A stretch of DNA of 64,000 nucleotides from Coprinus comatus (lineage: Eukaryota > Basidiomycota > Agaricomycetes > Agaricales > Agaricaceae): positions 620,001 through 684,000 of the forward strand of contig JAWPGT010000011.1 of the NCBI GenBank assembly GCA_034638255.1, read 5' to 3'. Shown here one piece after another: positions 11,684 to 24,177 of this stretch. The first letter of the stretch is position 1; each line of letters starts with the position of its first letter. The notes beneath the pieces are model-generated. The model was not told the origin of the DNA, did no database searches, and saw only the letters and a list, made by a program, of their open reading frames with translations. Both the position numbers and the translations under genes were made by a program.

Positions 11684-13358
11684 ATGCCCACCGCAAACAA
11701 CCTAAACGATGTCATCGAACTTTTCCCTGATCCTAGCAATCATATATTGTCCAGCTTGCCTATCCCAGCTCAGTGGCCTGGGATCACCCCTGAGAGTACG
11801 GAGGCCTTAAAAGAAATATTGAACGATACGCACAAGAAATATCACTGTTATTTTGACAAGAGAGGATTCCACAAGTAAGACTACCATCTCTTTCTCTTGA
11901 GTTGCCTTACTTACCGCTTCCGTAATAATAATAAAACAGTCATACCGCCCACACTGCTCTTGCCCTATGGGCTCTTGGCGCGGACCAGGCCATTTTAAAG
12001 AGTGCTTATGCTAGAGGTGCTTCTTACCAAAAGCCCGCCTTTGCTTCTCCTGGTTCTATTGATTCACAAAACTGGACCGAGCATCTTGGAGATGATCAGT
12101 AGGTGTTTCTGGCATTGCTTCATGTCTAAATAGTTTTACTGAAGCTCCATGTAGGTATTATGATGCATATATGAGCTTTTTCTCCAGGGAAGTAGCCTCT
12201 AAAGGCCTTGCTCCTGTAGTAGAAGAATATATTTTTGCAGTTGATGCTCAAGGCTTCGGGACTGAGATGCTAGATCGCTTCTTGGCCAGTCTGCTTCACC
12301 CTATTATTCATGTTGGGTATGGGTTTGAGTTCAACCTTCCGGGAATGGTTATTGAAGGTCAATTATGCTTTTCTCTGTGCTTCCGAATCTGTTATTAACG
12401 CAGTATCTCAGGTCTGTCACACGCTGCTATCCACCCTGCTATTAGTGGTGAACTCATCCCGGCACGGTGGTTCAAGGAAGACACTCTTGTCGCGGATAAT
12501 TCTACTTCTAGTGCGCTGAACATTCTTGCCCGCTTTTTGGAAAATCCCAGGATTGTAGTATCTCAAGTGCCAGATGAACGCCAGCAATATTATTCTACTC
12601 TGGAGAATAATGGTAGAGTGATCGCAGAACATGTCAATGCTTACACTCCTGATGTTTCAAGCGTGGAAGCCACAAGAAAGACCTTAGAAGAGATTGCTTT
12701 TGCCGTTGTTCTGATGTATGCGGTGCCAGGGTTGACTCATAGGGACAAAGGAACGGTATTCAATGCAGATTTCTTTTAGTATGTGCTCTTGCCGTCCTCT
12801 GTTGATTGATAGTTATATTAACAAATTCTTCCCAGTATGCATCTCGTAACCTGCTCAAATTTTCTGTCGAGCCTCCTCAGCAACCTCAAACCAAAGTCCC
12901 AAGTTCTCCTCCTCCGTGGCTATCTCTCCACTTGTCTCGTTTGGTATGTTGCATTTGGAAAACCCCAAATCAACATTCCAAAATTTTTCGAACAAAATAC
13001 CCTCAAGTCCCTCCTCACATCTGAACCAAGTTATGACTTTGGTGCTTGTCTCAAGGACCTACCCTCCACTAGTCTATCGTCGCCCAACCCATGGCTTGAA
13101 ATCATCCATCGCACACTAGTTCATCCTGATGACCATGTCCCAAAACTTCAACGTACCTTAGCTCACTTTTCCCGAGTATACGGACACAGGAAGGCCGGTT
13201 ATTTCAGTGATTGTGAGTTGAAGGGCGCAGAAAAGATTGATGGGACACTATTTATCAGAGCAGCAAATTTAACAATGGCAAGGTTGAACAGGGAAGATAA
13301 AGCTGAGGTGGTCATGATGCCTATATGGGATAGGCGAGGGTTCTACGACGACAATTAA
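11684..13358 (+). CDS. Questin-oxidase-like (AflY/DUF4243 family) enzyme
   Basis: Resembles the questin oxidase / AflY family. Characterised members carry out Baeyer-Villiger-type ring opening of anthraquinones in ascomycete polyketide pathways; basidiomycetes have many members of unknown substrate. Five introns are placed: exon 1 is 11684-11874, exon 2 starts at 11940, and the others lie near 12100-12155, 12358-12411 and 12779-12835. The family landmarks are FHNHTAHTALALWALGA near residue 65 (His-rich first motif), LLHPIIHVGYGFEF (second His motif), LSHAAIHPAISG, and DFFYMHLVTCSNFL near the C-terminal third. The length of about 430-450 residues fits. No signal peptide. No polyketide synthase lies nearby, so a pathway role is not shown by context. 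Confidence 0.8.
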
Positions 13359-13429
13359 TGAACGCAAAGTTTTTTTTATACAAATAGGACATATTATATG
13401 CAGGGAGTGAAAGGAGAGTAATAATCAAT

Positions 13430-14610
13430 TTAGGATGCTGTAGTATTTATACCCCAACTAGTACTTTCTTGTCTTTCTGCAATTGCTCTCCCCACTGCAA
13501 TACGATAAATAACCATCACAGAAGCAAATGACTACATTTTGTAATGATTAACTAGGCTCTCATCATCGTGTTCATACAAAACAAAAAACTCACCTGACAT
13601 GCAAATGCAACATGAATCGAAATCGCTACCCACTTCCGCATCATAATACCTACAGCTCCAATAATAGTAATTGGAAGATTAATCGCAGCCGACTCCAAAA
13701 AAATTCCAACTATTCTCAAATGTTGTTCTACCGCTTTTTGTTTCCCAAAAGTTTGAATAATCATATGTCGATGAGCTAATAACCGAGCGCTTATAAATAT
13801 AGTAGCAAACAGGTTGATGAATATGTTGGCGAAGAGTGCTGTTAATTGAAGAGATAATGCAATTATTGGATTTGAAATCATATAGCTTGCTCCAGTTATA
13901 CCTCCTACTATAGTAGAAGAGGTTAAAGGTTAGCTTTGTTTTAATATAGTGAAGAAAGAGTTGGGAAAGAAACTTCAACTTGCGGTTTTTAGTTTTGTAT
14001 ATACATACCTAAGGTGACTATCCAAAGGCCAGCAGGAAGTATCCAAAAGAGACGTAAGAGTCCATTCCATCTTCTAGCTGAAACCGTTTTCAGCACCATA
14101 TAACATCTCCATACCTGAAAAAGAAAAGTCATTTCAGTATTCCATCAACAAATATTTTTTTAAAACCAACTCAACCAGTAAACCATCCGTCATCAACGCA
14201 ATAAACATAGGTATCAACGAACACAAGTGCACCAATACTCTATATGAATATTTTATTTGTTGGTAATTGGCATGTCGTAGTACCATTATTGTCCAATTCA
14301 TATCCCACCAGAAATAGCCGACTTGAAATAAGGTATTAAGAAATAAGAGTCCGATAATGAATGATTGAAGGATAATTCTTTGACGACGAGTTTGAGATGG
14401 TTGAAAGTTGATACTTCCGGGAGTAGCACTAGCACTATTACACTCCGATAGAAGTATAATAGACATTACACCAAGAGTGACCAGTCCACCATAAAACACA
14501 TGTGAAATATTAGATCCAATGGTCCCCGTCAAATTTTGTTGCATGTATTGCTCCAAAAGATTTGGTGTATCGCATAAAGCCTGATGGGTTGTAGGAATTG
14601 TCGTATTCAT
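13430..14610 (-). CDS. Seven-helix fungal integral membrane protein
   Basis: Not assigned to a named family. Exons on the minus strand are 14610-14176, 14114-14009, 13904-13594 and 13531-13430. Hydrophobic segments fall at VFYGGLVTLGVMSIILL, FIIGLLFLNTLFQVGYF, VLVHLCSLIPMFIAL, LFWILPAGLWIVTL, ALFANIFINLFATIFI, INLPITIIGAVGIMM and the spliced segment around VAFACQSFASVMVIY. That is seven helices with a short Asn/Thr-rich N-terminus (possible N-glycosylation) and a short tail. Its architecture resembles the large basidiomycete groups of 7TM proteins of unknown ligand. A decayed tandem copy follows at 15735-16990 on the same strand. Confidence 0.65.
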
Positions 14611-15734
14611 GAGAATGTAGCAACTATAGTTCGAAGTGTTGGTGAACCTAGAGTTGGGAAGAATTTAAGCAAGTTATAGTGTTGTATGTAACGATTGAGT
14701 CCGATGTTCGCATATAAGTATATGTTAATATTTGTGTTATGACGGTTTATTTCCGGTTTCCGAGCGCTGAGCAGCTTCGATTTTGCTTCAGCGGCGTTCA
14801 ATGATCAAGTTATCAACTGTTTTAAATACTTACATTCCTTCATTTGATCCACTTCATCCTTTGTCAGACAGCATTTATCACTGTTTGGGTTTGGTGTATA
14901 ATACGTACGGAAGCATTTTCCTAATTCTCATAACCTAACATATCTATGTCTTTTTACATATACTATCGTTACCGAGAGAAGTTCGGAACTACAAGTTCGA
15001 AATTCCCATTTTCCTTCCCACTCGAAGCATGTTCGCACCTGAAAACTTGCATGCATATTATTTACACTATTCCGAATACCATAATGCCATTTTTTGAGAG
15101 AGAAAAAGTGGGTTTTTGAAGAAAATGTTGGGAAGGTTATCACGCCTGCCATGTCGGACGTTGAAGATTGTTTTGATGGCGCATCACTATTATTGAACCA
15201 ATAATGTCAAGCGGAGGTTGAAACCATCACAGTCATTCTTGTGACATTCCGAACTTCTGGTCATTCCGAACTTCTGGGTACTTAACGATAGTATGAGGCT
15301 ATTTTGGTTTCCATAACATCGTTCTCATGGGAAGCATCATGCTTCATGACTCATACCAGCTTACGCTCTGTATTTTTCATAACTGCGGATTATGTTACAC
15401 TTACCAATGTCAATTGTTCGGGTCCACCAAAACCTTATATCTTACAGCAGGTCGTCGATCACAAGGTCCAGTTGAAAACAGGTCAATAACCTAAGATTGC
15501 ACAAACTAGATCTTTGTATGAAGAAAAAAATTACATATTCTCTAATTGATAAGTCTAGTGTCTTGCGCATAATTAAAATCCCGGGTTACTAGATCCCTTA
15601 GACGCTAAAAATACCAATAATTCAATATTTATCCACACAAACCAACTAGATAAGTGAAGTAAAATACCTGTACTATTTCCTACGAGAATAGCCGCTGCTG
15701 GTGGCTTCGAACCGCTGGGTTGTAGTGCTAGTGG
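14611..15734. other. Intergenic, about 1.1 kb, between the 7TM gene and its dead copy
   Basis: Upstream sequence of the 7TM gene and 3' flank of the pseudogene. A short direct repeat (TTCCGAACTTCTGG, twice near 15250-15275) is visible. The end near 15590-15734 may still be 3' sequence of the dead copy. No gene is supported. Confidence 0.45.
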
Positions 15735-16990
15735 TGGTTCCATAGTCGTCATCACGTTACTTTGAATTGTGAATAGATTTCGATTCGTTGGATTCGAGTG
15801 ACGGCGGGAAGAACGGCCATTAATGGTTGAAAAGTCGACAAGAATAATACTACAAAAGGCTTACGATATGGTGTCTCCTGATGATGACGATAACTCATAC
15901 TCGTGGTTGTAATCCTTGACTGTTGCTTTTCACCAACTGCTTTTCCCATTGCAATCCTATGAATAACCATCACAGATGCAAAACACTAAAAATAGAAGGA
16001 AGAAAGTTTGCGAGTTAAGATATAAATATTAATTGTGGATGGAGATACTGAAACTCGCCTGGCTCGCAAGCGCAATATAGGTTACATTAGCCCAAAATTT
16101 ACTTGCATTCACAACCATTCCTACAACCGCAACAATCATAACCGCTATGTTGATGATAGCAGATTCTAACATGATTCCATTTATCCGAATATATTGATCT
16201 GTTGTTTTTTTATTTCCAAAAGTTCGGATTATCGTGTGCCTGTGAATGAGTAGGCGGGTGGTAATAAAGAGGGTAAGGACGTTGAGTGATAGTGCAACAA
16301 TTTGAAGATATGATGCGTGTATTAATGGAAATGTGAACATGAATGCTACTCCGATAAATCCTGTAACTAAATATATATACTATTAGTTTAGTTTATTGAA
16401 AGGTATTTTGGAACATACTCATCGTAACTATCCAAAGACAAACCGGAAATATCCAACATAACCTCTGTAAATTCTTCCATCTTCCAGTTGCAAGCATGTT
16501 ATGTACGATATAACATCTCCATGTCTGTCAATAACCAAAAAAAAACAACAACCACAAATCAATGAACCAGAACAATGAAATCAATGAAAAAAAGAGTGAA
16601 CTCAACAAGTAATCCATCCGTCATTCTAGCAATACGAATAGGTCACAGCGTATTCAAATACGTCAGAATCACATGCGTATACATAATCTCTTCATCGCTC
16701 GCATGCCTCAACACCAATATCGCCCAATCCATATCCTAAAAGAAATAACTAACATGAAAGATCGTATTCAAGAACAACAGCCCAATAATATAAAACCCTT
16801 AGAACCTTCTTCTATCTTCGAGCAGTAAGACCCTCTCCAGGTGATAGCAATCCTATACAAACGAATCCCATAGTAATAAGTCATCCATAAAATGTATGCG
16901 CGATACTGAACCCATTGTCCAAAGCATGGTACCGCGTATGAAGGAGTCGAGAGTTACTGGGTCGTTGCATAGTGCCTCATAGGCCTGAAG
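15735..16990 (-). pseudogene. Decayed tandem copy of the 7TM gene
   Basis: The 3' half still reads well: FTFPLIHASYLQIVALSLNV, IIRTFGNKKTTDQYIRINGI, then ASVMVIHRIAMGKAVGEKQQ. These align with IIQTFGKQKAVEQHLRIVGI and ASVMVIYRIAVGRAIAERQE of the gene at 13430-14610. The 5' half is broken. The segment matching VGYFWWDMNW reads VSYFF-stop-DMDW (the TGG equivalent is TAG), a second stop (TGA) falls before the RMTDGLL segment, and a third interrupts the first helix. The N-terminal ALCNDPVTLDSF still matches ALCDTPNLLEQY. It is a non-functional duplicate, although the C-terminal exons could be transcribed. Confidence 0.75.
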
Positions 16991-17393
16991 ACTCGATGTG
17001 GTCAAAAACAAGAGCGAAGAGTATGATTGGAAATTAAGAGCTCGTTATTAAGCGTTAAACCTTTCCGATATACCACGACGTCGACCCAAGAAAAGTGCCT
17101 GTGGTAACCGGGAGTTGGGCTTAACATCAACAGGGGTTCAAATCATTTTCCCGCTTTTGTTTGGCATCTTACTCAAGAGTTGGAACTAAGAGAATATGCT
17201 GTCCTTCTTGACTCTTAAACAAACTTATAATGGTCAAAATGTGAATGAACAATGCTTCCCAAGAATATATTCCTTTAAATTAACATCGCAGTAACCCATA
17301 CATATACTTATCAAATAAAAACACTATATTTCCTTCTTTTTAGATAGCATTTTTAAGAAAAGAAAATAAGTATCTCCTTCAAGTACTATGTAT
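16991..17393. other. Intergenic, about 400 bases
   Basis: Former upstream region of the dead 7TM copy and 3' flank of the subtilase. AT-rich, with nothing recognisable. Confidence 0.5.
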
Positions 17394-19032
17394 TTAGAAG
17401 TTCTGGGCAATAAGGTTGACAGTTCCAGAAGCTAGAGGGAAAAAAGAAAAGAAAAGAAGAAAAAATTAGCATTAAGTCAACAAAATAACAAAAACAAAAA
17501 CAAAACGTACGAATGCCAGTAAGGAGACCGCTAACGGCAGTGGACTTAATCTTAGCCTCAAGAGCAGCAGGGGTAACATTTCCATCCCTAGAGATGAGGT
17601 ATGCAGCGAGGCCAGCAACATGAGGAGTAGCCATGGAAGTTCCGGAAATGTTGTTGGTGGCAGTGGTAGAACCGATCCAAGAAGAGATAACGTTTTGACC
17701 GGGAGCAAAGACATCAACGACAGCTCCGTAGTTGGAGAATGAAGCACGAGCATCAGCGATGGTAGAAGCACCAACGGTGATAGCAGAAGGAGCACGAGCG
17801 GGAGAGTAGTTTGCGGCATTAGCATTGCTGTTACCGGCGGCAACCTTGAAAAAAATAAGTCAAGTTAAAATAGTTTATGAAGGAGGAGTAAGTTTGTTTG
17901 CTTACAACGACGTGGACACCACCGGCGGTGAGCTAACGAAAACGATCAGAATTAGTTTCTAAGAGTATTATATTGAAAACATACTGATGCAACAGCATTA
18001 TCAGTAGCAGTGCTGGCGCTACCACCGAGGGACATGGAGACGATGGAAGGGCGACCAGTGGCCCTACTCTGGGTCAAGACCCAGTTCAAACCAGAGACGA
18101 TATCAGTGGTGGAACCAGAGCTATAAAAATATTCAGGTAAATCTTCAGTTGGGAGTAAAATGAAAATGGACGAACCCAGCATCGCTGAGAACCTTGACTG
18201 CAATGACATTGGCAGCCTTGGAGACACCGTATTGGCTTCCAGAAATGGTACCACTGAAATAGTCATTAGTTAATCATCAAAACCAAATCGTAAAATTTGT
18301 TACTTACGCGCAGTGAGTTCCGTGACCGTGGCCATCAGCGTTAGCGTATCCACCGAAGGTGGCTCCCCAGCTGGCACGTCCACCGAATTGAGCCTATACA
18401 TTCAACGATTAGAGATCTATAAGAGAGAGAGGGAGAGAGATTACTAAAAACACATACATGGGAGGTGTAGATACCAGTGTCAACAACGTAGACATCAACA
18501 CCAGCACCAGGGTTGGTGTTGTAAGTGTAGGTGTAGGTCAAAGCACTAGTGTCGGTGCTGGTGAGCTTGGCACGTTGGCTGATGCGTTGGAGACCCCAAG
18601 GAGCGTTAGTCCTATTTTATAGATGGTGAGTAGGAGTTGAACATTTTGATGAAAGAGAAATATTTACTGGGTAGCGAGGATGTGCATGACACCGTCTTCG
18701 GTGATGTATTCAACATCATCAGATGCACGGAGAGCGTTGAGAGCATCGGCATCGAGCTTGGCTATATACTCAATTATTAGCAACAGGAAATTAATACTTT
18801 GGGATATATCAAAAGTTCACGAACCAGAGAAACCGTTGATGATGGGGAGGTCGACGGTCTCAGTGGCACCAGCGGCGAGCCTGGAGGTGGCAGTAATACC
18901 CTCCTTGTACTTGACGATGTAGCGACCACTTGTCTCGCCCTGGTACTTCTCAACTGTGCGGAGAGAAGAGGGTGCAGCGAACGCCGGGGAGGCGACGAGG
19001 AGGATGGCAGCGAAAACAGTAGAGAAGCGCAT
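17394..19032 (-). CDS. Secreted subtilisin-like serine protease (S8, proteinase K type)
   Basis: Secreted endopeptidase with an N-terminal signal peptide ([19 protein letters not shown]). An inhibitor I9 propeptide follows ([15 protein letters not shown] ... [18 protein letters not shown]), then the mature catalytic domain starting near [11 protein letters not shown]. The catalytic triad is visible: Asp in [12 protein letters not shown], His in [11 protein letters not shown] and Ser in [17 protein letters not shown]. The oxyanion Asn lies in [18 protein letters not shown]. About eight short introns cut the gene; the last exon encodes VNLIAQNF. The total is about 390 residues, the usual size for proteinase-K-type enzymes. 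All key residues are present, so it should be active. A TATAAAAGG box lies about 65-70 bases upstream. Likely roles are nutrient acquisition or attack on protein-rich substrates. Confidence 0.93.
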
Positions 19033-19094
19033 TGTGTCAAGTATTCAAGTTTACTGGAGTAGACTGGACTGTCCTCACTAGTTCAAGATGGAGT

Positions 19095-19103
19095 CCTTTT
19101 ATA
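19095..19103 (-). promoter_or_regulatory. TATA box of the subtilase gene
   Basis: TATAAAAGG on the minus strand about 65 bases before the ATG at 19032. Spacing and sequence resemble the HsbA promoters. Confidence 0.5.
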
Positions 19104-19851
19104 CCGTTTTTCGCGTTTAACATTTGGACAAAGACGATAGAAGAAGTTGTTATTGCGAGGGTGTACCACATGGAAGAAGAAGCGTCTGTTTTTGCACCGT
19201 ATGATATTGACATAGCAGTCATTTACAAGGAGGACCCGCTGATAGAGGTAACGAGGCTCCATAGATATGATGTATCCATGCGGCCAGCGATATCGAGTCC
19301 GTTCGGTTATTGATACAGAATTAATTTAATTGGTGGAAGTGGCGGAATGGATCATACGCAGTGGGTGTTGTGTCAGATAATCATTGAGTAAGATACAGTG
19401 AGCATGACTTCGAATTACCTGTTGAAGACGTGATAGTGCAGAACATCAAAGAAGATCACTCGTATTTGGAGAGCGGATTGTAGTGCCCGGGTACCCACAA
19501 AGACGTCGGCTAAGAGAACAAGAGGTATGGAGGGTTCAATCTCGGAAAGTAACAACCTCGGGACCGAATTTTGCAGAGGATTGTAAGTAGAAAAGAGGAA
19601 ATTGAAGGTGGTGCCTGTTATTTATTTATAGGTTTACGGTGGCTGAACCTAAGAAATTGGGATTCTGGTATTTGATATCTTGGAGGTCTTGGCCGAGTTC
19701 TAGGACGGTGAATACCAAGAGATAACAAGTGCTAAGGATGTTGAATACCAAGAGATATTTTCGCTTAGCAGACAACGAGAAGCACATGTTGTGGGGTTGA
19801 AGACCATACGGTGGGTGATGTCGCGTGACTTGGACGTCGTATGCAACTATC
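19104..19851. other. Intergenic, about 750 bases, divergent
   Basis: Between the leftward subtilase and the rightward snurportin gene. A minus-strand open frame at 19949-19626 with hydrophobic stretches overlaps snurportin exon 1 and is not accepted as a gene. Nothing else is seen. Confidence 0.45.
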
Positions 19852-21480
19852 ATGTTCACCAACAGAAAGGCCTCGTACAAACTGCCTCCAACAACCATCA
19901 GAGACAAACTCATATCCCAAGAGACAAGAAGAGCCAAGGTCCACAGCAAACACTTGATATCAATACATACTGAACTCGTAGTGTAGGCTCTACAAGACCA
20001 GAAACGCGTCAGTTGGTCTCTTCACATATTCCTACCTGCCTTCCAACCCTGCTTGCATTCCAGAAACGAGCACAACGGGTGGACTCAAACAGACAACTCG
20101 AGCTTTTTGCAGACCTGACCTTGGCAGAGTCCGACAATGAAGATGACGACGATGCCGAAGCAACTTTTACTCCTGGCAGTGTAGCTGCCTACGCATCCAT
20201 GGTAGAGCCCTCTCAACCACCCAACGCTATTTCTGGGACTTTGAGCAACAATCCGCCAATAGAGGAAGCCAAGCAGGATATATCAGCCAAGAAGAAACGT
20301 CGCAGGAAGAAAGGGAAGAACAAGAATGCAAGATGGGCTGATCAGTGCATGTATGCTGAACTACTAGAAATGTCAGAAGACGATCCTTGGGCAGATGTCG
20401 ACGGTCTTCCAGAGGATCTAGAAGTAGGATGGGTAGCTGTTGCTCCTGTCCCTGTAGGTAAACGTTGTCTCGCAATCGCCCACCAATCCGCTGGGATAGC
20501 AGGTGTTGGTCAGTAGATTCTCTGAGTATAACATATATCCGTATTGACAAACATGGATTTCTAGTGCCCAACACAACCTTACGTTCTCGTTTACTAGGCA
20601 AAATTCTCATCCAACGATTCCCCTCCAATCTACCACCTCTAACCGTACTCGATTGTATCCTCGATATCAACTGGCGAGAAAATGGTATCTTGCACGTGCT
20701 AGACGTTATAAAATGGAAAGGTCAAGACATATGTGATTGTGAAGCACCATTCCGGTACGTTATCTATCTCTCTTCCTTACCCTACCACGATTCTAATTGA
20801 AATCTAAAGTTTCTGGTGGCGAGACACTCGACTCGCTGAACTTGCATCACTTTCCCCACCTACGCCTAATTCCAATTCTAATTCTAAATCACAACCACAA
20901 GATCGTTACACGTTTCCATATCCAACTAGAATTCTTCCAATACCTTATCACGCTGATACTTCCCTTCCTACACTTTATCATCAAATCATTCCGTCAGCTC
21001 GATCAAATAGATCATTAAATATCCAAGTACCTGTTCCTCGGGTTACTGAAAAACAATCCGGGTCGGGAGATCACAGCGGTGATAATGGTATGGAAATGGA
21101 AACCTCAACAACTTCAAATGTCAACTCTGGTATGTTCGGAATAACATCAACTCCACCAGCGACCACTACCAAGTTATTGGAAACTACTATTCGATCCGAT
21201 GGTTTACTTTTATACGTTTCCTCGGCAAGTTATGAAAGTGGAACAAGTCCTTTAAGTAGTTGGATACCTATCATATCATATGATGAATCCAAACCTGAGC
21301 ATGAACTGATACCAAGTAATGGTCCATTGCAAACATTCGAAAGGTAAGTAAATGAATGTTTTATTTCCGGTTTTTTTTTGTTAATGTTTTATTTATTTAT
21401 TTAGATTGGTACAACGCAGAATGCAAAAGAAAAATCAGAATTTATTGCGTAGTCAGTCTGTAGAAGTCGAAATGGGCTAA
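19852..21480 (+). CDS. Snurportin-1, import adaptor for m3G-capped snRNPs
   Basis: Adaptor that binds the trimethyl-guanosine cap of spliceosomal snRNPs and carries them into the nucleus with importin beta. Exons are 19852-19938, 20064-20508, 20565-20754, 20810-21343 and 21405-21480. The spliced N-terminus (KASYKLPPTTIRDKL, then RRAKKRAQRVDSNRQLELF) has the basic importin-beta-binding look. An acidic stretch and a Lys/Arg cluster (KKKRRRKKGKNK) follow. The cap-binding fold starts at VAPVPVGKRCLAIAHQSAG and continues through LTVLDCILDINWRENG, LDVIKWKGQDICDCEAPF and RFWWRDTRLAEL. LLLYVSSASYESGTSPLSSW matches the snurportin segment just before the end. The first intron has a weak donor (GTCCAC); exon 1 rests on the match to the IBB region, so the start is less certain than the rest. 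Confidence 0.8.
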
Positions 21481-21715
21481 CCATCACTTGTTCGATATAT
21501 TCAAAAAGTCGAATGTTTCCACTTGTAAAGGGTATGCATCCATTCACGAACTGCATGAAATATATAAAAATTACACCACACGATCACTATTGATCATGAT
21601 AATCATACATACAAATTTGAACCAAACTAAGTATAAATGTTCACGTGTGTTCTAGCACACACGGAGGACTGTCTTATGACCCTATAGGACAGAAGAGAGA
21701 ATAGAAATCGGAGAA

Positions 21716-24177
21716 TTATATAGAATATTTTTGCTATCGTGGCAAAAAAATTTAATCAGAGTTTTCCAAATCAGGAGGAGGGGGGGGGGACTTACACGGA
21801 ACACTCGTCCTTTATATTGAATAAGAGGAACAAAGAGGAGGAATAATGTAGTAACAATTCTGAAAGAAGGATCATATATCAATAAAGGGAGATTATTATA
21901 AATGGGGGGTGGAGAGGAGGGGGTACTCACGCAGCTTCAACACCATAAGTTTGAATAGCACCCTTCTTCTCAGCCCAAGGTACTTGGAAATAAGCAACCC
22001 CAAATCCTCCCAAAATACGTGCTAAAGTGACTAATCCCATAACTTCACCCTATTGAAAAAATAATAATTCATTAACAGTTGTGCTGAGAGAGGGAAGAAG
22101 GAATCTCACCTGATTTTTAGGGAAACAATCATTAAGATAAGCATAAACAACCACAGTCATAATCATAATAGCTAATGAAGCTATACCCCAACCCATAATA
22201 ATAGCTGTGATATGAAGATGACTTTGGAAAGATGCTCCGATTAAGAGGAAACCACAAATATAAAGAGGTATTCCAAGATAACACGCCCTTAAAAAAACAT
22301 TGGTGGTGAGTGTTTGTTGTATAGTAGATACTGTGTAATAAGAGAAATGGTTCATACCAGAAACGTGATTCAGCTTCATGCACACCATTATTCTTACGAA
22401 CACTAAAGTCCATGATCCAATCATTCAAGTGACGACCAACCAGTTCACCGATTATTACAGCAACCTAAAACATGAATATGAATATGAGTATGCGGTTTAA
22501 ACGAAAATCCTTACAATTGGAGTAGCATAAAGAGCAGAAATAATTATCGCATCATATCCATAACCAAATGGAGCAGGTGTTCCAAGGAAAACAGCATTAG
22601 TGACCTACACACATATATCAGCCACATCACAAAACCAAAACCCTAATATAAAAAAAGGAGAATACTCACATTAATACCAATACCAAACCCAAAAAGTGCA
22701 GCTTCAAAGACTAAAATAGGAAGAACGTGAGGACGCCAAACAATTCGAAGGGGGTCCATGACAATTTCCTTCCAAGGTCCTCTATATTTAGCCATCCTCC
22801 AACCAGTGATACCAATCAAGGATTCAACGCGATACCTCAATCCTGAAGTACGACTTGGCACTGGTATAGGTTTGAGAGTTCGATCATACATCCTATAATA
22901 TAAGTAATGAGTTGTGAAGTGTAAATGAGGAAGTAGAAAAATACGTACGTTTCTTTCATGAAAAAGACCAGTAAAAGGATAACAAAAGCAGAGTAGAAAC
23001 AACCAGTGGCGTATGTCCATCTCCAATTTTCACGGGCGGCTAGGAAACCACAAGCGAAGGGGGATAAGAATGGAGAAACGATGAACCCAGTGTCCACGAG
23101 TTCAACTATATAAAAACAGTATGAGTAGGAGTATCATAAACAAGAGAAACTCAAAGGAGTACATACCTTTCTTGCTTGTTTGTGGAAAGGGTATAAATCT
23201 GTGATGACAAAGAGACCCTGAAGAAGAGTCAGGGGTGTGAAATGAACAGGGTTTAGAACAAAGACTCACAGTGACTTGGGGAGTGGTACTTTAAGTGACC
23301 CAGAAATTTAATATACAGTAACGGAATTATGAACCCGCAGTAACTCACCCGAAGAACGCTGTCAGGCAACGCATAGCTGGAGACGATGTATATCAGTATC
23401 AATTATCTTCCTCATATCAAGGGGACGGTCACCACTTACCGGCGAATGTATTGAGATCCTTTGCAAATGTACATCCAATGAGAAAGCCAAGAGCAAGTAC
23501 TTGAGACCAGAAAAGAACGGGAAGACGACCGAATTTCCTCATCGCCATGACGGCAAAGATACCTCCAACACCAACAAGGAAAATACTCCAGCTTTAAAAC
23601 ACATTAAACGATTATTACAACGTATGAGGACTGTCCTAGAGTTCGACTTACTTGGATGAAACATTGTTGATGACACCCACATTAGTATTGAACTCGTGAG
23701 CCAGAGGGAAAAGAGCCGCTATACCTGTTAGTATTACGAATTATGGTTATCAGTAAAAACAATATACATCCTTTGGGGTATATGACTTACCAAGACCAGA
23801 GTCAAAGTCCGGAACGATTGAAACCAATATGAGAACGATTAAATGAATTGTTTTCTCTCGTTCCGACCAATTCTGAGGATCCAAAGGAGAGTCGGTAGGC
23901 TGAGGCCATAATACCTTCTTGCCATCCTTCGTCAACTTTAGCTTCGAAGCAACTTCATCTCCAAGTTCTATCCTTGCTTCCCTATGTAGTTCAGAGAAAC
24001 ATACAGTCAGACTTTTCTTTTTTGGGGGTTTATGGTGAGAAGATGCACATACGCTGGATCGATGATCAAACGACCTGCATTCTTTTCGTGATATGAATAC
24101 AAATCAATATCTTCGAGACCGAGAACAGCCTTCTCCTTCTCTTCAAAATCTAGCTTCTCTGAACTTGACGAGGACAT
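21716..24177 (-). CDS. MFS transporter, copy 1
   Basis: Twelve-helix major facilitator of the DHA1/multidrug-like kind common in fungi; the substrate is unknown. ATG at 24177 (MSSSSSEKLDFEEKEK), with about a dozen introns including very short exons (for example TTPQVT near 23285). The cytosolic N-terminus ends in LWPQPTDSPLDPQNWSERE, typical of the group, before helix 1 (TIHLIVLILVSIVPDFDSG). The loop between the halves carries MYDRTLKPIPVPSRTSGLRY. The C-terminal half includes GIGINVTNAVFLGTPAPFGY and VVVYAYLNDCFPKNQGEVMG. The last small exon reads QKYSI-stop. It is most like the copy at 35669-38183, which lies in the opposite orientation. No break was found. Confidence 0.85.

Noticed and set aside
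15700..15720. T-arm-like GGCTTCGAACC near 15708
   Set aside because: No acceptor, D or anticodon stem can be built around it; it lies in the dead 7TM copy.
19626..19949. Minus-strand frame with two hydrophobic stretches
   Set aside because: It overlaps snurportin exon 1 in antisense, lacks supporting exons on either side, and I could not tie it to a family; listed only as a question.
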